Source: an uncultured Myxococcales bacterium (GTDB lineage Bacteria; Myxococcota_A; UBA9042; CAIXZC01). From it: 59,691 nt of DNA. Numbering within the stretch: position 1 is the stretch's first letter; every line of letters begins with the position of its first letter. Shown piece by piece: positions 8,711-16,736 of this stretch. Location: the NCBI GenBank assembly GCA_903895725.1, contig CAITUV010000071.1, positions 1 through 59,691 on the forward strand. The letters run 5' to 3'. Both the position numbers and the translations under genes were made by a program. The notes under the pieces are model-generated. The model did no database searches and was not told where the DNA came from. It worked only from the letters and a program-made list of their open reading frames with translations.

Positions 8711-9679
8711 CTACGGGCAGAGATCGTTCACCGCCCCCGGTGTCCCCTTGTCGCCTCCGCTCATCTTGCTCGTGGCCGGGCACCAGGCCTGGGCATAGTC
8801 GTTCAGCTCCGGGTCGGCAAGCCACGGGTCCAGGCTGAGACTGGCTCCCGGCTTCACCTTCATCTCGGGGGGGGCGTAGAACACCTCGTCGAGCAGCTCT
8901 CCGGCAAACTCGAGCGCCAGGGAGTCAGATTCATTGGAGAGCTGGAGCCCCGAATACAGGAAATCGGGGGCGACACCGCCGTTCTGCGTCATGCCCGCCA
9001 AGCGGGCAAACGTGAGGAGCTGTCCCGGTTCGGCCACGAGGGAATGGTCCACTGCAAAGCTCTCTTTGAGCCCGCTGCGGATCGTGAGGCCCCACAGGTC
9101 GACCGGGCTGGCCGAGAGGCAGAGCACTTCGAACCACTCTCCCTGCTTGTCCGGGACGGCAGCGGGGTCCGCCAGGATCTCGTCGACGGCCAGGTCGCCC
9201 GGCACAGGGGGCGGGGCGGATGCGCATGCACCTCCCACGCACAGGACGTTCGATGCGCACTCGCCGCACGTGCCGCCGCAGCCGTCCGGACCGCACTGCC
9301 GCCCCTGGCATTCGGGCGTGCAGATCGGGGATGGAGCGGGGGCAATCTCCTCTTCCCGGGGCAGTTGATCGGCGGATTCGTCCGCCTCGATGTCGAGGGC
9401 CGAGGGGGGAAATGCCCCGGAGTATCCCTCGGAGCCAGTTCGGCAGTCGGCCCCGGAGCCAGCCCTGCAGTCGGCCCCGGAACCAGCCCTGCAGTCGGCC
9501 CCGGAGCCCCTCGGTGGCAACACAGCAGCGTCCCGCCCCGAGGCCCCCCGGAATTCCCCCGCACCGAACAGGGCGATGTCGGTCCGTTGCAGCGCAAGCT
9601 CCTCCGGCCACGCATCGTCGCCCCCGGTCGAGCAGCCGGCCAGACACAGCAGTACCACTCCCACCCATGCTCTTTCCAT
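8711..9679 (-). CDS. Lipoprotein with Cys-rich motif and lamin-tail-like domain
   Basis: 322-aa lipoprotein (signal peptide with lipobox CLAGC). Residues about 60-85 are a short tandem repeat of an octapeptide GSGADCRA. Residues about 118-140 are a Cys-rich unit CTPECQGRQCGPDGCGGTCGEC, the same unit that is repeated in the lipoprotein at 35064. From about 160 on, the sequence reads VDEILADPAAVPDKQGEWFEVLCLS, then SLALEFAGELLDEVFY, and ends GDKGTPGAVNDLC. This is the characteristic order of a lamin-tail (LTD) domain, a beta-sandwich common on surface proteins. GGAGGTGACGC precedes the ATG. Role unknown, probably extracellular binding. Confidence 0.8.
   Translation of the reverse strand: MERAWVGVVLLCLAGCSTGGDDAWPEELALQRTDIALFGAGEFRGASGRDAAVLPPRGSGADCRAGSGADCRAGSGADCRTGSEGYSGAFPPSALDIEADESADQLPREEEIAPAPSPICTPECQGRQCGPDGCGGTCGECASNVLCVGGACASAPPPVPGDLAVDEILADPAAVPDKQGEWFEVLCLSASPVDLWGLTIRSGLKESFAVDHSLVAEPGQLLTFARLAGMTQNGGVAPDFLYSGLQLSNESDSLALEFAGELLDEVFYAPPEMKVKPGASLSLDPWLADPELNDYAQAWCPATSKMSGGDKGTPGAVNDLCP
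9430..9508. repeat. 24-bp in-frame tandem repeat inside the lamin-tail lipoprotein
   Basis: Three and a bit copies of a 24-bp unit with core GCCCTGCAGTCGGCCCCGGA, coding GSGADCRA on the minus strand. The copies are nearly identical, which indicates recent slippage or copy-number variation in the linker. Confidence 0.8.
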
Positions 9680-9865
9680 GCGTCACCTCCGTGTTGTTGG
9701 CATCTGCCCCGTTATCGTCACGAGAAGGAAGAACGCGCGGGGGACAGGGGCAAAATCGCGGCCGGCATTGACCTTGACGACGTGGCGGCATATCTTCATC
9801 GGGACCGTACGAGCCCGAGCGAATCGGGAGGCACGGAGACAACGCACCATCGAGGAGGAACCCTG

Positions 9866-10456
9866 ATGTGGACAGCGATCATCCTGTTGGGAGTCATTCT
9901 GCTGGCAATCGTCATCGTGGGCGCCATGTACAACAAGCTCGTGACCGGGCGGAACCAGTACAAGAACGCGTTTTCGCAGATCGACGTTCAGCTCAAGCGG
10001 CGCTATGACCTGATTCCGAACCTGGTCGAGACGGCGAAGGGATACATGAAGCACGAGCGGGAAACCCTCGAGGCCGTCATCGCCGCCCGCAACCAGGCGG
10101 CGGCTGCAGGACAGCGGGCGGCAGGAAGCCCGGGTGACCCCATGGCGATGCGGGATCTCGCCCAGGCCGAAGGGGTGCTGACCGGGACGCTGGGCCGCCT
10201 GTTCGCCCTGGCGGAGAGCTATCCGGACCTCAAGGCCAACCAGAACATGCTTTCCCTGCAGGAAGAGCTGACTTCGACCGAGAACCGGGTGGCATTCGCC
10301 CGCCAGGCCTTCAACGATGGCGTGACGCTCTACAACAATACCCGGGAGTCGTTCCCAACCAACATCATCGCCGGGATGTTCAACTTCACTGCGGCGGAGC
10401 TGCTCCAGGCGACAGAGAGCGCCGAGGAGCGGAAGGCCCCGAAGGTGAGCTTCTAG
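9866..10456 (+). CDS. lemA: LemA family protein
   Basis: 196-aa membrane-anchored helical protein: one N-terminal TM helix (residues 4-21), then the family core YNKLVTGRNQYKNAFSQIDVQLKRRYDLIPNLVETAKGYMKHE and a long coiled-coil region, ending near the typical NFTAAE. LemA proteins are of uncertain biochemical role but are very often encoded next to a membrane metalloprotease or TPM protein. Here the M48 gene begins 2 bp after the stop. GAGGAGGAA precedes the ATG. I expect the two to form a membrane complex. Confidence 0.93.
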   Translation: MWTAIILLGVILLAIVIVGAMYNKLVTGRNQYKNAFSQIDVQLKRRYDLIPNLVETAKGYMKHERETLEAVIAARNQAAAAGQRAAGSPGDPMAMRDLAQAEGVLTGTLGRLFALAESYPDLKANQNMLSLQEELTSTENRVAFARQAFNDGVTLYNNTRESFPTNIIAGMFNFTAAELLQATESAEERKAPKVSF

Positions 10457-10458
10457 AG

Positions 10459-12342
10459 ATGACCACGGCGTTTTTCGTCCACCAGGAGCGGGCGAGGCGT
10501 AACAGCCGGCGGCTCGTGATCCTGTTTCTGGTCTGCGTGGCTGCGGTGGTGGCAGGGGTGTACTTCCTGGCCGCAGGATTGGGGCACTTCGGGACTCAGA
10601 ACCGGGGAGTCCCCCCGGGATGGTGGGACACCCGACTCTTCTTCTCCGTCACCTCGATCACCCTCCTGGTCATTGGCGGAGGTGCATTGCTGCGGTTCGT
10701 GGCTCTTCGTGGCGGCGGCCGCAGCGTGGCCGAGGGGCTCGGGGGTCGACTGGTGAACCCTCAGACCCGGGATCCGGCCGAGCGTCGACTGCTCAACGTG
10801 GTCGAAGAGATGGCCCTGGCATCAGGAATTCCGGTACCGTCGGTTTACGTGCTCGACCGGGAGAAGGGGATCAATGCCTTTGCCGCAGGACGGTCGACCA
10901 CGGATGCCGTCGTAGCGGTCACCCGGGGGGCCCTGGACCAGTTCACCCGGGACGAGCTCCAGGGCGTGGTCGGTCACGAGTTCAGCCACATCCTGAACGG
11001 CGACATGCGCCTCAACATCCGCCTCATCGGGCTTCTCGGAGGCCTCCTGGCCGTCGCCACGGTGGGCCGGGTCGTCTGGAGCCTTGGGTCCACCGGCCGC
11101 AAGAAGGATGGGGCCGCGTTTGCGGCGCTGGGGCTGGCCGTAATGCTCATCGGCTACATCGGCGTACTGGTGGGACGCATTCTCCAGGCGGCCATCTCGA
11201 GGCAGCGGGAGTTCCTTGCCGATGCGTCCGCAGTCCAGTTCACCCGCAACCCCCAGGGCATCGGAGGCGCCTTGCGCCGCATCGCCGGATGGGCCAGCGG
11301 CTCCAAAGTGGTCTCCCCCAACGCACAGGAAGCGAGCCACATGTTCTTCGGCGCTCCGCTGGCATCGCTGTTCGCATCGCATCCGCCGCTGCCCGAGCGA
11401 ATCCGGCGGATCGAGGGGGCGCAGGCGGTTCCGGAGGGCGTGCCCGGAAGGCGGGAGGAGCTGTCAGCCGCCGCGGCCTCGGCTGTGATGGGGCTTGCCG
11501 GCCGCCTGGGAGCCCATCCGCCGGCCGCCTCGGGGCTCTCGGCCGGTCTGGGGAACCCCACGCCGGAGGCCGCCGCAGCGGGGAGCAGCCTGCTCGCCTC
11601 CATTCCCGAGAGCGTGCGGGCCTCCATCGATACTCCGCTGGGCGCAACGGCCCTGACCTGTGCCCTTCTGCTCGACCGCGATGACTCGATCCGGAAAGGG
11701 CAGCTCGAACGACTTGGAGGGCTGGCGGGTGGCCTGGTGGTCCGCGAGACTGCGGGGCTGTTTTCCCACATTCAGGCGCTGCCTCCGACCCTTCGAATGC
11801 CGCTGCTCGACCTGGCGCTTCCCCCCCTCCGAGAGCTGTCCAGGGCGCAGATGGCCCGCCTTGCCGAAGCCCTGCGGGCGCTCGCCAGGGCCGATGACCG
11901 GATCTCCCCGTTCGAGTTCTGCACCCTCTGGCTGGTCGACCGTCGCGTCAACCTCCTGTCCGGCCGCAAGCCCGAGCGGGAGAAGGCCCTCTCGGTGGCC
12001 AGTCTCCGGGAACACACCTCCGTGCTCCTTTCTTCCCTGGCGTGGGCCGGCAACAGGACCGCCGCCGACGCCGCCGCAGCGTTCGCCACAGGGGCCGAAG
12101 CCGTGGGCGTCAACCTGTCCGGGGCCGACCTTCAGCCTGCCGAGACGGCCATGGCCGCGCTCGGCAGCTCGCTCGATGCCCTGGCCGCATCCGGTCCCCG
12201 GTCCAAATCCCTTGTCTGGCTGGCCTGCGAGAAGACCGTGCTGGCCGACCGAACGGTCCGCCTGGAGGAGTTGGAGTTGCTGCGCGTGGTCGGTCTGGCC
12301 CTCGACCTCCCGCTTCCCCCGTCGATGGGGGAGTCCCGGTAG
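10459..12342 (+). CDS. M48 family membrane zinc metallopeptidase (HtpX-like) with long C-terminal extension
   Basis: 627-aa protein. Two TM helices near the N terminus (about 19-41 and 62-83), then the catalytic domain with HEFSH (H173, E174, H177) and the third zinc ligand E251 in RQREFLADASA, with two further hydrophobic segments around 195-210 and 225-245. This is the HtpX/Ste24 arrangement for membrane-protein quality control. HtpX is about 290 aa. The extra roughly 300 residues are helical, Ala/Leu-rich and unrecognised to me; they may be a scaffold or regulatory domain on the cytoplasmic face. It is coupled to lemA. No zinc ligand is missing, so it should be active. Confidence 0.88.
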   Translation: MTTAFFVHQERARRNSRRLVILFLVCVAAVVAGVYFLAAGLGHFGTQNRGVPPGWWDTRLFFSVTSITLLVIGGGALLRFVALRGGGRSVAEGLGGRLVNPQTRDPAERRLLNVVEEMALASGIPVPSVYVLDREKGINAFAAGRSTTDAVVAVTRGALDQFTRDELQGVVGHEFSHILNGDMRLNIRLIGLLGGLLAVATVGRVVWSLGSTGRKKDGAAFAALGLAVMLIGYIGVLVGRILQAAISRQREFLADASAVQFTRNPQGIGGALRRIAGWASGSKVVSPNAQEASHMFFGAPLASLFASHPPLPERIRRIEGAQAVPEGVPGRREELSAAAASAVMGLAGRLGAHPPAASGLSAGLGNPTPEAAAAGSSLLASIPESVRASIDTPLGATALTCALLLDRDDSIRKGQLERLGGLAGGLVVRETAGLFSHIQALPPTLRMPLLDLALPPLRELSRAQMARLAEALRALARADDRISPFEFCTLWLVDRRVNLLSGRKPEREKALSVASLREHTSVLLSSLAWAGNRTAADAAAAFATGAEAVGVNLSGADLQPAETAMAALGSSLDALAASGPRSKSLVWLACEKTVLADRTVRLEELELLRVVGLALDLPLPPSMGESR

Positions 12343-12356
12343 GGGACCCTGGCGGT

Positions 12357-12944
12357 TCAGCTGATTTTCTCGTACAGGTTGAATCGGCGGTACACGTACC
12401 AGACGACGCCCAGGAGCAGGGTGACCAGCGTGAAATGCAGTGCGAGCAGTCGGTTCGAGACCAGTGCGTTGTCCCAGCGCATCCAGAGCGTCTCGGCCAC
12501 TTCCCGGTCGCCCGGCACGACCGGAGCAAAGCCGGAGCTCTTGAGCTCCAAGAAGGCCGGAACGAAGTACGCGACGTTCCGGATCAGCCATCGGGTTTCC
12601 GCCGGCGAGTACGGGGTCTTGCGAGCCAGGAGGGAGCGCACGTCGGCATACGTGGGGGCAGCGCTCTTGGGGCCGAAGCCGTGGTAGGTCTCGTATCCGG
12701 CAAAGAGGTGAGAATCCGCCAGCAGCTCCACCGCCTCGATGAGGCCGGCGTCGTCCCCTCGGTCCAGGGCCGCTCTCGCTGGGCCCGTGACGGCCAGGGC
12801 CCCCCAGACGGCATAGACCCAGAGCGCTGCTGCAACGCCTCCTGCCGTCAGGGGCAGGCCGGCCAGAAACTGGCGGAGCCAGCCCTTGGAGAATGCGGAC
12901 GGCCGTTGAGAATCACGAGTCGCAGATGTCTCGTGCGACATCAT
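12357..12944 (-). CDS. Membrane protein of unknown function, two TM helices
   Basis: 195-aa protein with one TM helix at about residues 27-50 and one near the C terminus (about 160-182), and a roughly 110-residue domain between them containing SHLFAGYETYHGFGPKSAAPTYADVRSLLARK and RDREVAETLWMRWDN. I do not recognise a family. The start is one of two consecutive ATGs after GAGGAGGG; the second (12941) has the better spacing. It converges on the M48 gene with 14 bp between stops and stands alone. The topology places the central domain in the periplasm or the cytoplasm; the sequence does not decide. Confidence 0.65.
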   Translation of the reverse strand: MMSHETSATRDSQRPSAFSKGWLRQFLAGLPLTAGGVAAALWVYAVWGALAVTGPARAALDRGDDAGLIEAVELLADSHLFAGYETYHGFGPKSAAPTYADVRSLLARKTPYSPAETRWLIRNVAYFVPAFLELKSSGFAPVVPGDREVAETLWMRWDNALVSNRLLALHFTLVTLLLGVVWYVYRRFNLYEKIS

Positions 12945-13085
12945 CCCTCCTCCCTCGGTTCCCACCGGCCGCGACCGGCAGTTGCACGCATCATAGAAGC
13001 CCCTCGGAGAAAAAACCACTGGAAAACAGCGGTCCCTCGGGACTATACTCCGCCCCGCTTGTTGAACCGATCAGGGAGGATGAAC

Positions 13086-14756
13086 ATGCGATTCTGGAAC
13101 GTCCTGGGCATCATGGTGGCACTCGCGCTCGCAGCGGGTTGCCAGCAGACCGATGCCACCAAGGGGCAGGAGCCCCAGGCCAAGCAGGAGACCCCTGCCA
13201 AGCCAGCAGAGCAGAAGCCGGCCGAAGCCCAGCCTCAGCCAGCGGCGGACAAGCCCGCCGAGGCCAAGGCCGAGCAGCCCAATGCCGAGGAACCCAAGGC
13301 CGAGGAACCCAAGGCCGAGCAGCCCAAGGCCGAGCAGCCCAAGGCCGAGGAACCCAAGGCCGAGCAGCCCAAAGCCGAAGAACCCAAGGCCGAGCAGCCC
13401 AAAGCCGAAGAACCCAAGGCCGAGCAGCCGGCCGCACAGGCGGACCCCGCAGCGTCGGCAGACCAGGCGAACTATGCGGATGAGGTCGCCAAGCGCCTGA
13501 CCGCAGTGGAGATTCCCAGCTTCGAGTACCCGGCGTTCAGCGGCAAGAAGATTGCGCTCATCCACACGGTGAACCTCGTGGGTGAGCTCAAACCTTGTGG
13601 GTGAGCTGGCAATCCTCTTGGCGGTCTTGCCAAGAAGCAGGGGTGGCTGGATGATCATCGCAAGGATTTTGACGGCGTCGTGGTGCTGGATTCCGGTGAC
13701 GTGTTCCACATGAACAACCAGGCAGCCGAGTCCGAGGCCGAGCAGGTCAAGGAGCGGGTTGCGTTGTTCGTCAAGGCGTTCAACAAGGAAGGGCTGGCCG
13801 CCCTGGGGATCGGCGACCGTGACCTCGGAGTGCTCGGGGTCAAGGGGCTTCTTGATGTCCAGAAGGATGCCAAGTTCCCGATCGTGTGTGCCAACCTCGT
13901 GGACAAGGACGGCAAGGACGTGTTCAAGCCGTTTGCGGTGGTCGAGGCGGCCGGGTTCAAGCTGGGCATCGTCGGCCTGGTGACCCCGGGGGCGGAGTAC
14001 AAGGAGAAGGAAGAGTACAAGCTGCTCCCGCCGGCCGACGGGCTCAAGAAGGCCCTCGATGCGCTGGCCAAGGAGTCGGTCGATGCCGTGATTCTGCTGG
14101 CCCACCTGGATCAGCAGGATGCCGTGACGCTGGTGCGTGACGTCCCGGGCGTGGACCTTGTGCTGGGCGGCCAGAGCATGGGGCAGTCCCGCTACGTCGA
14201 GAAGCTGGGGGCCGCCTGGTGGCTCGAGTCGGGGCAGCGCGGCAAGTTCCTCAGCGTGATCGCCTTGAACATGACCTCGCCAGGGCGCAAGGAGTTCGTG
14301 GTTCGGGAGGAGGCTGACAAGCTGCGGACCGAGCTCAAGCAGATCGACGAGCGGGTCAAGCGTTACGCCGAGCTTGCTGCCCGGCCGGGCCGCGAGGGCA
14401 CTCGCACCGCCGAACCGGAGCGCTTCAAGGGAGTCATCGAGTCGATGCTCAAGCAGCGGGAAGACCTCGTGGCCAAGGCGAAGAACGTCGTGCAGGCCCC
14501 CGCCGATGCGCCGTTCCTCGGGTACGACTCGGTTGCCCTCGATCGCAACCTGCGTGAGGACGAGGAGACGGCCGGCTGGGTCGCCGAGTTCGAGAAGAAA
14601 TACCCCTCCGTCGGTGGACACGGGGCCGTTTCCCGGACCACGGCCGGGGGCACCGTGCCTTCTGCTCCGCCGAGCCGGCGGATCCCGCACAAGGCGATCA
14701 AGACCCTGCACGATGCCGGCAAGGTCAAGGCCGCCGCACCCACCGCAGTTCAGTAG
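13086..14756 (+). CDS. UshA/5'-nucleotidase-like metallophosphoesterase lipoprotein, predicted selenoprotein (Sec173)
   Basis: 556-residue product if the single in-frame UGA at 13602-13604 is read as selenocysteine. Lipoprotein signal peptide with lipobox LAAGC, a linker of PKAEQ/PKAEE pentapeptides, then a calcineurin-like phosphoesterase fold: IALIHTVNLVGELKPCG-U-AGNPLGGLAKKQG, VVLDSGDVF, LAALGIGDRDLGV, VILLAHLD, VDLVLGGQSM. The frame is unbroken before and after the UGA, and the protein matches the family with no gap. Relatives that I know carry Cys (CGC) where the UGA is. A hairpin with loop GGTCTT lies 18 nt downstream. The usual metal ligands of 5'-nucleotidases (Asp-x-His, Asn-His) are largely replaced. 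GGGAGG lies 6 bp before the ATG chosen; an ATG at 13080 abuts it. The alternative is a nonsense-mutated pseudogene, which the position of the UGA makes unlikely. Confidence 0.82.
13283..13430. repeat. 15-bp tandem repeat coding PKAEQ/PKAEE in the selenoprotein linker
   Basis: About ten copies of CCCAAGGCCGAGCAG or its GAA-ending variant, giving an in-frame Pro-Lys-Ala-Glu linker between the lipid anchor and the phosphoesterase domain. It probably spans the periplasm or the polysaccharide layer. Copy number is likely variable. Confidence 0.88.
13602..13635 (+). promoter_or_regulatory. UGA Sec codon and bacterial SECIS-like hairpin
   Basis: After the UGA, 13616-13622 (TCTTGGC) pairs perfectly with 13629-13635 (GCCAAGA), enclosing the six-base loop GGTCTT at 13623-13628. 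The loop begins exactly 18 nt after the UGA and starts with GG. As I recall the E. coli fdhF SECIS, it has the same 18-nt distance and a GGUCU apical loop. This is what SelB recognises in the bacterial type of element. SelB, SelA, SelD and the tRNA-Sec gene are not in the window. Confidence 0.75.
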
Positions 14757-14789
14757 ATCAGCAGATGGCCAAAGCGCTGTCGACCCTTT

Positions 14790-16538
14790 CTAGTTGAACA
14801 GACCGAACAGCCTCTCGTAGGGCAGGGTTCCCTTCAGGTAGTACAGGGCCGCCACGAAGAAGAGGACTCCGAACAGGACGGTGATGAACTCACTCCACCA
14901 GCCGCCGGCGACCTTGCTGCGGATGGCCTGGGAGAAGGCGGCAGTGAGGAAGAGGAGGACCCCCATGCCGAGTGCGAAAGTGGCCATCAGCAGGACCCCC
15001 AGCGCCAGGTTGCCTTCCGTGGCGATGTAGGTCAGGATGCCGATGAGGATCGGCCCCACGCAGGGGGCTACGACCAGCCCCATGACGAGCCCGAACACCA
15101 GGGCCCAGAGGAGATTCTGCTTCTGCCGGGAGTGGAGGGCCGTCTTCAGGGCGGTGAACTCCATGGGGGGAAGCACCGCCAGGCTCTGGGCTCCCATGAA
15201 GACGAACAGCACCGCGATGGCTCCCATGACCCAGGGATTGGTCATCACGCGGCCGACGGCACCGCCGCCCAGGGCCGCTGCCAACCCGGCGGCCGAGTAG
15301 CTGAGCACCATCCCGAGAACGATGACGGCTGCGGCCAGGAGCCCGGCCTTGACCCCCTTGTTCTCATCCCCCTTGCCCGACGTGAAGAAGCCCAGGACGA
15401 GGAAGTAGGTGGGGTAGGAGCAGGGAGTCAGGCTCGCCGCGATACCAGCGAGGAAGACGAGAAGAAGGGTCAGTAGCAGTCCCTTGCCCGCCAGCCAGGC
15501 CGCGATGCTGTCCTCTTCCACGCCTCGGGTAAGGCGGCTGACGAACGGCCCGGGGGCCTCGAAGCCCGACAGAACCCAGGTCGGAGTGGTCTGCTCCCCC
15601 GGCTCGAACCGGGCGACCCAGGGGAGTCCCTTGATGCGGTATCGATCCCACACGGGCTGGTTCTCCGGGGCATCCATGTCCAGCTCGACCGCGACGTAGC
15701 CCTTGAGCGCCTCCTTCACTTCCGGTGCCACGAAGGTGTTCTTCTTGAGCTGGAGGCAGCTCGCGCACCAGACGGCCCATCCATCCACCAGGAGCGGCTT
15801 TCCCTCGAGCGCGGACAGGGCAAAGCCCTCCGACAGGTCGGTAAGCCAGCGCTGCCCCGATTGTGCGGGGAACAGCTTGAGAACCTCGTCCAGCACTTTG
15901 CCGAATTCCTCGGGGGAGGAGAACGGCTTTGCCCCCTTCTCCCCGGAGTATGACATGCCGGGTACCAGCTTCCCGTCGCCGGCCAGGAAACCGATCCAGG
16001 GCAGGTCGTCCCCGATGGCCTGCTGCTCCACGAACGGGAGGTTGGCCTCGTTTTCGGCGTCGAGCTTGACGAGCACGAACCGGCTCATGCGCTCGGCCAG
16101 CGAGGGGTGCGACAGGACGTTCTCGAACAGCTTCTTGCACGGCTTGCACCAGGCCGCCCAGCAGTCGACCAGGACCGGCTTGCCCGTCGAGCGGGCCGCC
16201 TCCAGAGCCGGAGGCAGCGATTCGAGCCAGACCAGGGGGGCTGCCGGAGCACTCTCCTTGCCCCCGCCTGGGGCCTCGACTGCCCCTCCCGACGCGTCGG
16301 TCCGGCCGTCCCCCGATGACTGTATCTGCTGTGGGGCCTGAGACTCCGCAGGCAGGTAGAAGAACGCACCGACCAGCAGGAACAGCCCCATGGCTGCCCC
16401 GAGACCGGCCGCAAGCCGCGCCAGCTTCTGCCAGCCCGACAGGAGGAACGATTGCGCCATCAGCACGCGAAAGCCCAACCCGAACGACAGCCCCGTGAGG
16501 ACGAGACCCGACAGGATGCACAGGAGCTTGGCAGACAT
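14790..16538 (-). CDS. DsbD/CcdA-like transmembrane thiol reductase with two N-terminal thioredoxin domains
   Basis: 582-aa membrane protein. Two N-terminal TM helices (about 3-27 and 41-61), a first thioredoxin domain with WCKPC (C131, C134) and cis-Pro in DLPW, a second thioredoxin-like domain with WCASC (C258, C261) and GLPW, then an eight-helix CcdA/DsbD-beta region with the paired cysteine motifs LTPCSYP and APCVGPI. It moves electrons from cytoplasmic thioredoxin across the inner membrane to periplasmic thiols. In E. coli DsbD the order is alpha domain, membrane core, thioredoxin; here both thioredoxin modules come first. GGAGGTG lies 8 bp before the ATG chosen. It converges on the predicted selenoprotein gene with 33 bp between. 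Confidence 0.85.
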   Translation of the reverse strand: MSAKLLCILSGLVLTGLSFGLGFRVLMAQSFLLSGWQKLARLAAGLGAAMGLFLLVGAFFYLPAESQAPQQIQSSGDGRTDASGGAVEAPGGGKESAPAAPLVWLESLPPALEAARSTGKPVLVDCWAAWCKPCKKLFENVLSHPSLAERMSRFVLVKLDAENEANLPFVEQQAIGDDLPWIGFLAGDGKLVPGMSYSGEKGAKPFSSPEEFGKVLDEVLKLFPAQSGQRWLTDLSEGFALSALEGKPLLVDGWAVWCASCLQLKKNTFVAPEVKEALKGYVAVELDMDAPENQPVWDRYRIKGLPWVARFEPGEQTTPTWVLSGFEAPGPFVSRLTRGVEEDSIAAWLAGKGLLLTLLLVFLAGIAASLTPCSYPTYFLVLGFFTSGKGDENKGVKAGLLAAAVIVLGMVLSYSAAGLAAALGGGAVGRVMTNPWVMGAIAVLFVFMGAQSLAVLPPMEFTALKTALHSRQKQNLLWALVFGLVMGLVVAPCVGPILIGILTYIATEGNLALGVLLMATFALGMGVLLFLTAAFSQAIRSKVAGGWWSEFITVLFGVLFFVAALYYLKGTLPYERLFGLFN

Positions 16539-16736
16539 CGGCAACACCTCCAGAACATGGATACGCTAAGACGGGCGAATCCCCATTGCAACGGAAAAGG
16601 AGCCAAACTTGACGCTCCCCCGAATCCAAAGGACAATACGATTACCGTTTTCGCGTGCGCGGCCGCCCGTGGCAGCATCCGGCGCAGCGACAGCCAACAT
16701 GCGAAGGCGCAGGATGTCGGAACCGTGGAGGCCTTC

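Noticed and set aside
13561..13680. Frameshift or assembly duplication at the repeat CCTYGTGGGTGAGCT around the UGA
   Set aside because: The two 15-base copies are offset by 19 bases, yet the translated sequence runs in one frame and fits the phosphoesterase family without insertion or deletion.
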